A stretch of DNA of 8,767 nucleotides, from the NCBI GenBank assembly GCA_947473445.1, contig CANJEU010000061.1, positions 1 to 8,767 on the forward strand, given 5' to 3'. Shown here piece after piece: positions 1 through 5,289 of this stretch. Position numbers and translations under genes: made by a program. Source of the stretch: Fidelibacterota bacterium (lineage in GTDB: Bacteria > Pseudomonadota > Alphaproteobacteria > Rhodospirillales > Rhodospirillaceae). Below the pieces are notes generated by a model. It was not told where the DNA came from. It saw only the letters and a program-made list of their open reading frames with translations, and did no database searches. Within the stretch, counting starts at the first letter, position 1. Each line of letters opens with the position of its first letter.

Positions 1-145
1 CACATGGAGCGCCGAGGAACTCGAAAAGTACCTCGTGAAGCCCATGGAATACGTGAAGGGCACCAAGATGCCGTTCGTCGGTGTCCCGAACCCGGAAGTG
101 CGCGCCAATATCGTCGCCTATGTCGTGGAAGCGACGAAGGAATAA
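1..145 (+). CDS. Class I cytochrome c, C-terminal fragment
   Basis: The frame entered at base 2 gives 47 residues ending at TAA 143-145; the 5' end lies outside the window. The fragment begins TWSAEELEKYL and contains GTKMPFVGVPNPEVRANIVAYV. This is the C-terminal part of a small class I cytochrome c (cytochrome c2/c550 type). The Met of GTKMPF (visible residue 23) is the expected distal haem-iron ligand, and the last helix (R-x-x-I-V-A-Y) packs against the haem. The CXXCH haem-binding site would be upstream and is not visible. Family role: periplasmic or membrane-anchored electron carrier between respiratory complexes. A strong terminator follows 24 bases after the stop. It converges on pckG with no evident functional link. 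Identification of the fold is firm; the exact subtype is not. Confidence 0.85.
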   Translation, partial: TWSAEELEKYLVKPMEYVKGTKMPFVGVPNPEVRANIVAYVVEATKE

Positions 146-169
146 CTCCCGCCACATCGGACGAGGGAC

Positions 170-203
170 AAAAAAGGCCCGGAGTTTTGCTCCGGGCCTT
201 TTT
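170..203. terminator. Bidirectional intrinsic terminator between cytochrome c and pckG
   Basis: A perfect 9-bp stem (GGCCCGGAG 176-184 with CTCCGGGCC 190-198) encloses the loop TTTTG. It is flanked by A6 on the left (170-175) and T5 on the right (199-203). The T-tract serves the plus-strand cytochrome gene. On the opposite strand the A-tract becomes a T-tract serving pckG, whose stop codon lies 20 bases away. One hairpin therefore ends both convergent transcripts. Confidence 0.93.
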
Positions 204-223
204 AATCGTATTCGTAAGATCGC

Positions 224-2050
224 TTAAACGGCCGGATTCCAGACCTCGGCGGCGCTTTCGACACGCTTACGCACTTCGCCTTGCTGCTTGAGCAACGCGG
301 CGGGGGTGCGATCGCCGAAGCGTTCGAACAGGTTTTTCTGGTCGTCGATCTCGCGAAGCGCCGCGGTGCGATCGATCTGCATCAGGCTCGCGAACTTCGC
401 CTGATCGTAGGCGAGGCCTTCCCACTTCATATCCTGGAAACGGGGCATGAAGCCGAACGGTCCTTCCACGGCTTCGCCGCGGCCATGGACACGATCAACG
501 ATCCACGCCAGTGCGCGCATGTTCTGCCCGTACCCGGGCCACATGAACTTGCCGTTCTCATCCTTGCGGAACCAGTTGACGCGGAAGATCGCGGGCGGGT
601 TCTTTACCTTGTCCTTGATCGACAGCCAGTGGCTGAAGTAGTCGGCCATGTTGTAGCCGCAGAACGGCAGCATCGCCATCGGGTCGCGGCGGACCGCCGC
701 TTGGTTTTCGGCCGCGGCCGTGGCTTCCGAGCCCATGGTGGCGGCGAGATACACGCCGTGGTCCCAGCCGAACGACTGGAAGACAAGCGGGAAGGTGTGG
801 CTCATGCGGCCGCCGAAGACGAAGGCCGAGATCGGCACGCCCTTGGGATCGTCCCACGCCGGATCGAGGATCGGGCACAAGATGGCCGGCGCGGTGAAGC
901 GCGCGTTAGGGTGCGCGGCGGGACGGCCGCTCGTGGGCGTCCAATCCTTACCCTGCCAATCGATGAGATGCGCGGGCGCTTCGTCGGTCATCCCTTCCCA
1001 CCACACGTCGCCATCGTCCGTCAGCGCGACGTTGGTGAAAATGCAGTTCCGCTCGACGAGCTTCATGGCATTCGGGTTGGTCTTGTCCGAGGTGCCCGGC
1101 GCGACGCCGAAATAACCCGCTTCCGGATTGATGGCGCGCAGCGTGCCGTCCGGCGCCGGTTTCACCCAGGCGATATCATCGCCCACGGTCCAGGCCTTCC
1201 AGCCTTCGAAGCCTTGCGGCGGAATGATCATGGCGAGGTTGGTCTTGCCGCAAGCCGATGGGAAAGCCGCACCGATATAGGTCTTCTCACCCTTGGGAGA
1301 TTCAAGGCCGACGATGAGCATATGCTCGGCCAGCCAGCCTTCTTCCTTGGCCATCACCGAAGCGATGCGCAGGGCGAAGCACTTCTTGCCCAGTAAGGCA
1401 TTGCCGCCGTAGCCCGAACCGAACGACCAGATCTCGCGGCTTTCGGGGAACTGCACGATGTACTTGTCATCGTTGCAGGGCCACGCCACGTCTTTCTGGC
1501 CGGGATCGAGCGGCGCGCCGACCGAGTGGATGCACGGCACGAAGTCGCCGTTCCCCAGCACGTCGAGCACCTTTTTGCCCATGCGGGTCATGATCTTCAT
1601 GTTAACCACGGCATAGGGAGAATCGGTGATCTGGATACCGATGTGCGCGATGTCCGAGCCCAGCGGTCCCATCGAGAAGGGGATCACGTACATGGTACGG
1701 CCGCGCATACAGCCGGTGAACAGACCGCGCAGGGTCTCTTTCATTTCAGCCGGATCAGCCCAATTGTTGGTCGGGCCGGTATCGTTCTTGTCCTTGGTGC
1801 AGATGAACGTGCGGTGCTCGACGCGGGCCACGTCGCCCGGATGCGAGCGGCACAAATACGAATTCGGCCGCTTCTGTTCATTGAGGCGGGTGAACGTACC
1901 GCCTTTAACCATGAGGTCGCAAAGCGCGTTGTACTCTTCTTCCGAGCCGTCGCACCAATGGATGCGGTCCGGTTTGCACAGCGTTGCTATTTCATTCACC
2001 AGCTCATTGAGCTTGGTATTGCTGGTGGCCAAACGTACGTCCTTATTCAC
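224..2050 (-). CDS. pckG: Phosphoenolpyruvate carboxykinase (GTP)
   Basis: Cytosolic enzyme converting oxaloacetate + GTP to PEP + GDP + CO2 (EC 4.1.1.32), the first committed gluconeogenic step. The start is taken as GTG at 2050, giving 608 aa, because GAAGGG (2062-2057) sits 6 nt upstream and this is the normal length for the GTP family. An ATG at 2113 would add 21 residues but has no ribosome site. Numbered from GTG: SRSHPGDVARVE substrate region near 69-79; GYGGNALLGKKCFALRIAS near 213-231 with metal-binding Lys 222/223; His 243 in EHMLI; the kinase-1a loop FPSACGKTN at 263-271 including the reactive Cys; kinase-2 motif GDDIAW at 290-295. This is the GTP class, not the ATP class (pckA) that I recall as commoner in Rhizobiales. 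It stands alone, divergent from the amidase and ending in the shared terminator at 170-203. All catalytic motifs look intact. Confidence 0.97.
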   Translation of the reverse strand: MNKDVRLATSNTKLNELVNEIATLCKPDRIHWCDGSEEEYNALCDLMVKGGTFTRLNEQKRPNSYLCRSHPGDVARVEHRTFICTKDKNDTGPTNNWADPAEMKETLRGLFTGCMRGRTMYVIPFSMGPLGSDIAHIGIQITDSPYAVVNMKIMTRMGKKVLDVLGNGDFVPCIHSVGAPLDPGQKDVAWPCNDDKYIVQFPESREIWSFGSGYGGNALLGKKCFALRIASVMAKEEGWLAEHMLIVGLESPKGEKTYIGAAFPSACGKTNLAMIIPPQGFEGWKAWTVGDDIAWVKPAPDGTLRAINPEAGYFGVAPGTSDKTNPNAMKLVERNCIFTNVALTDDGDVWWEGMTDEAPAHLIDWQGKDWTPTSGRPAAHPNARFTAPAILCPILDPAWDDPKGVPISAFVFGGRMSHTFPLVFQSFGWDHGVYLAATMGSEATAAAENQAAVRRDPMAMLPFCGYNMADYFSHWLSIKDKVKNPPAIFRVNWFRKDENGKFMWPGYGQNMRALAWIVDRVHGRGEAVEGPFGFMPRFQDMKWEGLAYDQAKFASLMQIDRTAALREIDDQKNLFERFGDRTPAALLKQQGEVRKRVESAAEVWNPAV

Positions 2051-2056
2051 CGTAGT

Positions 2057-2062
2057 CCCTTC
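2057..2062 (-). promoter_or_regulatory. Ribosome binding site of pckG
   Basis: GAAGGG on the minus strand lies 6 nt before GTG 2050-2048. It decides the GTG start over the in-frame ATG at 2113, which has no purine-rich tract upstream. Confidence 0.8.
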
Positions 2063-2077
2063 AAAAAGACTGATCTG

Positions 2078-2240
2078 CGGGCTTTTCTTTGCATTCGGGG
2101 ACCTTAAGTGCAAGGGGATGTTCTGGTGAAATTCCCTCCACCCTTGGGAAGATATCCGATCCTATTATTGGGAAGTCCGACCCCCTCGCGGGCTGGCGGC
2201 GTAGCACGCCCGATAAACACGGGCTTTTCTGCGCCTTCGG
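2078..2240. repeat. Imperfect 21-bp direct repeat pair in pckG upstream region
   Basis: Bases 2078-2098 and 2220-2240 match at 18 of 21 positions. Both start with the identical 11-mer CGGGCTTTTCT and both end in TTCGG, with mismatches at repeat positions 12, 13 and 16. Start-to-start spacing is 142 bp. They could be paired protein-binding sites or remnants of a dispersed repeat. The right-hand copy is immediately preceded by GCCCG-N7-, making a short hairpin followed by TTTTCT. Confidence 0.5.
2208..2230 (+). terminator. Weak terminator-like hairpin in the intergenic region
   Basis: GCCCG (2208-2212) pairs with CGGGC (2220-2224) across a 7-nt loop and is followed by TTTTCT. The 5-bp stem is short and there is no known plus-strand gene just upstream, so function is doubtful. 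It could end a short leader or antisense transcript. Confidence 0.3.
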
Positions 2241-2292
2241 CCACGTTGACGCTGACCGGCGGACTTCCTACGCTCCGGCAGCTGTCTAGAAC

Positions 2293-2307
2293 GTGTGCAC
2301 TGCACAC
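2293..2307. promoter_or_regulatory. Perfect 15-bp palindrome, putative operator
   Basis: GTGTGCA and TGCACAC form a perfect 7-bp inverted repeat around a single central C. Position is 243 bp upstream of the pckG start and 97 bp upstream of the amidase start. Its size and symmetry fit a dimeric helix-turn-helix repressor (GntR- or TetR-like). The regulator is not in the window and I cannot name it. Confidence 0.45.
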
Positions 2308-2332
2308 AGATATGCAGTCGTACGGGCGACGG

Positions 2333-2381
2333 GGGTGGGCCGCACGTACTCATGCTGCGGTGACGCCCACTCCACCCACCC
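2333..2381 (+). promoter_or_regulatory. Mutually exclusive hairpins upstream of amidase start
   Basis: GTGGGC (2335-2340) can pair with GCCCAC (2365-2370), extended inside by CGCA (2341-2344) with TGCG (2356-2359). Alternatively GGGTGGG (2333-2339) pairs with CCCACCC (2375-2381). Both use the same G-run, so they cannot form together. The element lies 23-71 nt before ATG 2404 and could act as a leader switch. No known riboswitch class was recognised, and chance pairing in GC-rich DNA is possible. Confidence 0.3.
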
Positions 2382-2403
2382 GATTCTTCAGGTTGTTTTA
2401 TAC

Positions 2404-3783
2404 ATGAAACAAATGCCGTTCACGCTAGGTGAAATCCGCGCCGCATATGCCAAGGGTGCCCGCGTTGGCGACATCGTGCGCGAGGCCGTCAGAAGGGCCG
2501 ACGCCTACCTCGACCCCGCGGTGTGGATCACGCGCATCCCGTCCGAAGCCCTCACAGCCCGTGTGAAAGAACTTGAGGAACTCGACGCAGCCACGCGCGC
2601 GGCGATGCCGCTATTCGGCATGCCCTGCGCCATCAAGGACAATATGGACCTAGCCGGAACCGACACCACCGCCGGATGTCCCGCCTATGCCTATAGGCCC
2701 GCGGAAACCGCGTTTGCCGTCCGCCGTCTGGAAGCGGCAGGCGCGGTGATCATCGGTAAAACCAATATGGACCAGTTTGCCACCGGCACCGCCGGCGTTC
2801 GCTCGCCCTACGGTGCACCGCGCTCCGTATTCGGACGCGACTATGTGTGCGGTGGCTCCAGCTCGGGCTCGGCCGTGGCCGTCGGCGCGGGTATCGTGCC
2901 CTTTGCGCTCGGCAGCGACACAGCCGGGTCCGGTCGCATCCCCGCCGCTTTCAACAACATCGTCGGCCTGAAGCCGACCCGCGGCATCATTTCGTCTGCT
3001 GGCGTGGTGCCGTGCAACCGCAGCATCGATTGTGTCGCGGTGCTCGCGCACAGCGTCGACGACGCCATGGAAGTCCTCGATGCCCTGGCGGCCATGGATC
3101 CGGCCGACATCTATTCGCGCGACCGTATTTCACTTCCCGCCGCGCCCGAAGGTGCGTTTACCTTCGCCGTGCCGCGCGCCGGCGATCTCGAGTTCTACGG
3201 CGATACAGAAAACGCCGGAATGTTTGCCGCCGCGATCGCCACGCTGGAGCGTATCGGCGGTAAGAAAGTCGAAGTCGACTTCGCGCCGTTCAGGGATGGT
3301 GGTGGTCTGTTGTATGGCGCGGGCTTCATCGCCGAGCGCCTCGTGGATCTCGGCGAGTTCATCGAGAAGCACGAGCAGGAGTGCCACCCCAACGTTGTGA
3401 AGCTCATTCTCGGCAACAAGCACCGGACCGGTGTCGAGGTCTTTGCCGGCATGCACAAACTCGAGCGCTTCAAGCGCGAAGCCGCCCGTGTCTTCGCGGG
3501 CGCTGATTTCCTGCTCGTCCCAACCTCGCCGATCCAGGCGACCGTGGCGGAAGTTCTGGCCGATCCGATCGCGCTGCCTTGGAAGTTCAGCCTCTATACG
3601 GGCTTTGCCAACATCCTGGACCTCGCCGCCTTCGCGGTGCCCGCTGGCATCAATGCGCGTGGCCTGCCCTTTAGCGTCCAGCTTGTCGGCCCTATGTTCA
3701 GCGAAGCTCGCATGGCCCCCTACGCGCGCCGCTTTACGGAAGCGTTGGGCGGATATACCGGAGCGCCACCCAACTCCCATTGA
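2404..3783 (+). CDS. atzF: Allophanate hydrolase-type amidase, amidase domain only
   Basis: Amidase-signature hydrolase of 459 aa. The amidase triad is complete: Lys 78 (GMPCAIKDN), cis-Ser 152 (GGSSSGSA) and nucleophile Ser 176 (SDTAGSGRIP). Stretches such as DPAVWI near 38-42, TNMDQFATG near 120-128 and ADFLLVPTSP near 367-376, and the C-terminal LPFSVQLVGP, recall allophanate hydrolase (AtzF/DUR1,2 type) more than GatA. Known reaction: allophanate to ammonia and CO2, the last step of urea amidolyase and cyanuric acid pathways. Family members are usually about 600 aa with an extra C-terminal domain; this one ends just after the amidase fold and the next frame holds no remnant of it. ATG 2404 begins at the right point; only a weak AGG (about 2390-2392) precedes it. 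No urea carboxylase lies nearby, so allophanate as substrate is inferred; another small amide or carbamoyl substrate is possible. Confidence 0.9.
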   Translation: MKQMPFTLGEIRAAYAKGARVGDIVREAVRRADAYLDPAVWITRIPSEALTARVKELEELDAATRAAMPLFGMPCAIKDNMDLAGTDTTAGCPAYAYRPAETAFAVRRLEAAGAVIIGKTNMDQFATGTAGVRSPYGAPRSVFGRDYVCGGSSSGSAVAVGAGIVPFALGSDTAGSGRIPAAFNNIVGLKPTRGIISSAGVVPCNRSIDCVAVLAHSVDDAMEVLDALAAMDPADIYSRDRISLPAAPEGAFTFAVPRAGDLEFYGDTENAGMFAAAIATLERIGGKKVEVDFAPFRDGGGLLYGAGFIAERLVDLGEFIEKHEQECHPNVVKLILGNKHRTGVEVFAGMHKLERFKREAARVFAGADFLLVPTSPIQATVAEVLADPIALPWKFSLYTGFANILDLAAFAVPAGINARGLPFSVQLVGPMFSEARMAPYARRFTEALGGYTGAPPNSH

Positions 3784-3827
3784 GCGCACTGTCGTCCTTT
3801 TCTGGAACAGCGAACAAAAACCTCTGA

Positions 3828-3852
3828 ATCCTCGGGGCTTGCCCGCGAGGAT
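3828..3852. repeat. REP-like palindromic element between amidase and hydrolase
   Basis: ATCCTCG (3828-3834) is inverted as CGAGGAT (3846-3852), with an inner GGG/CCC pairing (3835-3837 with 3842-3844) around CTTG and one bulged G. The form, a CCTCGGG-type arm followed by GAGGATGACG, recalls short dispersed palindromes I know from alphaproteobacterial intergenic regions. There is no T-tract, so it is not a classical terminator. It contains an ATG (3851) that is a poor start candidate for the next gene. Confidence 0.5.
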
Positions 3853-3877
3853 GACGGCAGCGATTGGAAAGTCATCC

Positions 3878-4645
3878 GTGCCAACACCTGAATCCACCAC
3901 ACATTCGTTCGCCGGCGCTCACGGGGACGCCATGGTGTTTCATGAGATGGGGCCGGCCGACGGGCGCCCCGTCATCCTGATTCACGGCCTATTCTCGAAT
4001 GCACAGACCAATTGGATCAAATACGGCCACGCGGCCAAGCTCGCGGCGAAGGGCAGGCGGGTGATCATGCCGGATCTGCGCGCCCATGGTCAAAGCGCGC
4101 GCAGCCACGACAAGGCCGACTATCCGGTCGATATCCTCGCCGACGACAATCTCGGCCTCATCGCGCAGCTCGGTCTCGCGCCCGGTGCGTATGACCTAGG
4201 TGGCTATTCCTTAGGCGCGCGCACCACGGCCCGTATGCTCACGCGCGGGGCAACGCCGGGCAAGGCGATGCTTGCAGGCATGGGGCTCGAGGGTCTGCTC
4301 GATCTCAAGAATCGCGCTGATTTCTTCCGGCGTGTGCTCGAGGGCGCGGGCACGCACGAGAAGTTCTCCAGCGCCTGGATGGCCGAGGCCTTCCTCAAGA
4401 CCACAGGCGGCGATGCGAAGGCGCTGCTGCTGCTGTTAGACTGTTTCCCTGCCGTTGCGCGCGAGGCCCTCGCGGGCTTCTCTATGCCGATCCTGGTCCT
4501 GACCGGCGTGCAGGACAACGACAACGGCTCGGCGCGCGCGCTCGCGGACGCGATTCCGCATGCGACCTACGCCGAGGTTCCCGGCAACCACATGAGTTCC
4601 GTCACGCAGCCCGACATGGGCGACGCCCTCGCGCGCTGGTTCTGA
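3878..4645 (+). CDS. Alpha/beta-fold hydrolase (serine esterase-like)
   Basis: A 255-aa soluble alpha/beta hydrolase. From the GTG start: oxyanion/HG motif VILIHGLFSNA at 32-42, nucleophile elbow GYSLG at 109-113 (Ser 111), a likely acid Asp in VLTGVQDND (Asp 213 or 215), and catalytic His 238 in VPGNHMSS. The lid lies between about 135 and 195 and is helical and Leu/Ala rich. No signal peptide, so cytosolic. GTG 3878 is chosen because GGAAAG (3866-3871) lies 6 nt upstream. The in-frame ATG 3851 sits inside a palindromic repeat with no spaced ribosome site. It follows the amidase by 94 bp in the same direction, so co-transcription is possible. The substrate cannot be read from sequence; carboxylesterase, lactonase or hydrolytic dehalogenase-like enzymes share this fold. 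Confidence 0.85.
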   Translation: MPTPESTTHSFAGAHGDAMVFHEMGPADGRPVILIHGLFSNAQTNWIKYGHAAKLAAKGRRVIMPDLRAHGQSARSHDKADYPVDILADDNLGLIAQLGLAPGAYDLGGYSLGARTTARMLTRGATPGKAMLAGMGLEGLLDLKNRADFFRRVLEGAGTHEKFSSAWMAEAFLKTTGGDAKALLLLLDCFPAVAREALAGFSMPILVLTGVQDNDNGSARALADAIPHATYAEVPGNHMSSVTQPDMGDALARWF

Positions 4646-4663
4646 CACGGCCGGCACGCTGGC

Positions 4664-4703
4664 AAGAAAAAAGCCGGCGCAGGGGGGAGGACCCTGGCCG
4701 GCT
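4664..4703 (-). terminator. Intrinsic terminator of glnK (minus strand)
   Basis: The stem AGCCGGC-(bulged G)-CAGGG (4672-4684) pairs with CCCTG-GCCGGCT (4692-4703), 12 bp in total, around a 7-nt loop. On the minus strand it is followed by T6-C-T2 (complement of 4664-4672), placed 35 bases past the glnK stop. A second small hairpin, AGGCCC/GGGCCT (4711-4716 with 4721-4726), lies between. The plus-strand side has no T-tract, so the hydrolase is probably not ended by it efficiently. Confidence 0.85.
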
Positions 4704-4737
4704 CTAGGTGAGGCCCTGGGGGGCCTACGAGGTCGTT

Positions 4738-5076
4738 TTAGACAGCGGCTGCACCGCGCTCACCCGTGCGGATGCGCACGACTTCGCTGACGTCGGAAAC
4801 GAAAATCTTGCCGTCGCCGATTTTGCCGCTTTGCGCCGAGGTACGGATCGCTTCGATGGCCGGTTCGACTTGCGCGTCGTCCACCACTACGTCGATCTTT
4901 ACCTTCGGCACGAGGTCAACCACATACTCGGCGCCGCGATACAGTTCGGTATGGCCCTTCTGGCGGCCAAACCCCTTAACCTCAAGCACCGTCAAACCCT
5001 GCACGCCGATATCATTCAGCGCTTTCTTCACGTCATCCAGCTTGAATGGCCGGATAATGGCTTCGATCTTTTTCAT
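4738..5076 (-). CDS. glnK: PII nitrogen regulatory protein
   Basis: A 112-aa PII protein, the standard length. The T-loop KGFGRQKGHTELYRGAEY (34-51) carries Tyr 51, the site uridylylated by GlnD in proteobacteria. Lys 58 (VPK) and the C-terminal signature TGKIGDGK-like segment SGKIGDGKIFV (83-93), with RIRTGE (101-106), form the ATP/2-oxoglutarate sites. Trimeric cytosolic sensor of 2-oxoglutarate, ADP/ATP and glutamine state. AGGAGA (5090-5085) lies 8 nt before ATG. It follows amtB in the same direction after 213 bp, which favours a GlnK role (plugging AmtB under ammonium excess) although the VVDL sequence after Tyr 51 is closer to GlnB than to the usual GlnK. The symbol is therefore by context. 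Its order, after amtB, is the reverse of the common glnK-amtB. Confidence 0.96.
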   Translation of the reverse strand: MKKIEAIIRPFKLDDVKKALNDIGVQGLTVLEVKGFGRQKGHTELYRGAEYVVDLVPKVKIDVVVDDAQVEPAIEAIRTSAQSGKIGDGKIFVSDVSEVVRIRTGERGAAAV

Positions 5077-5106
5077 GTCTCTGGTCTCCTGTTCGGATCT
5101 ACCGGC

Positions 5107-5123
5107 TCGCGGCAGTGCCGCGA
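5107..5123. promoter_or_regulatory. Perfect 17-bp palindrome upstream of glnK
   Basis: TCGCGGCA and TGCCGCGA form an 8-bp perfect inverted repeat around one central G, 31-47 bp before the glnK ATG. If transcribed it is a tight stem too close to serve as a hairpin loop without opening, so a protein operator is at least as likely. A minus-strand TAAAAT (complement of about 5134-5139) just upstream is a possible -10 box with no good -35. No sigma-54 site was seen here. Confidence 0.4.
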
Positions 5124-5216
5124 ACGAACGTCATTTTAGAACTGCGTGGGTCTGATACGGCGTGTACGAACTGGCGCCGACAAACCACTTTACCATCTTC
5201 CGGGGCGGAGGGGGGA

Positions 5217-5253
5217 AGTTCGCCACACTGGTTTAACCCGCGTGTGGCGAACT
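5217..5253. repeat. Perfect 12-bp inverted repeat in the amtB-glnK gap
   Basis: AGTTCGCCACAC (5217-5228) is perfectly inverted as GTGTGGCGAACT (5242-5253) across a 13-nt loop. Downstream on the minus strand is a C/T-rich tract, not a T-run, so it is not a classical terminator. In an amtB-glnK transcript it would form a strong stem that could stabilise the upstream RNA, mark a processing site or attenuate glnK. A small CCCCC/GGGGG hairpin (5276-5289) abuts the amtB stop. Confidence 0.6.
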
Positions 5254-5289
5254 CTTTCGAGCGCGTCCCCGCTTTCCCCCGAAAGGGGG

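Larger units (their letters stand above)
2051..2403. other. 353-bp divergent intergenic region, pckG / amidase
   Basis: This stretch holds the 5' regions of two divergent genes. Next to pckG is its ribosome-binding site. Further right are an imperfect direct repeat (2078-2098 and 2220-2240), an 8-bp direct repeat TTGGGAAG (2144-2151 and 2168-2175), a perfect palindrome (2293-2307) and overlapping hairpins (2333-2381) close to the amidase start. Small frames here (for example 2108-2407 plus and 2104-2307 minus) have no ribosome site and no recognisable protein. I could not assign convincing -35/-10 boxes to either gene. The TTGCAC at about 2114-2109 on the minus strand lacks a good partner. 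Confidence 0.7.

Noticed and set aside
281..1396. 371-codon open frame on the plus strand opposite pckG
   Set aside because: Antisense shadow of a highly conserved enzyme, with no ribosome site and no recognisable domain.
2051..2113. Upstream ATG extension of pckG by 21 residues
   Set aside because: No ribosome site before ATG 2113, whereas GTG 2050 has GAAGGG at ideal spacing and gives the usual family length.
2108..2407. Small open frames in the pckG/amidase gap (99 aa plus, 67 aa minus)
   Set aside because: No ribosome sites and Pro/Thr/Arg-rich products without resemblance to known proteins; the region has regulatory structure instead.
3130..3900. 256-codon open frame on the minus strand opposite the amidase and hydrolase start
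   Set aside because: Covers conserved coding sequence on the other strand, has no recognisable domain and crosses the palindromic repeat.
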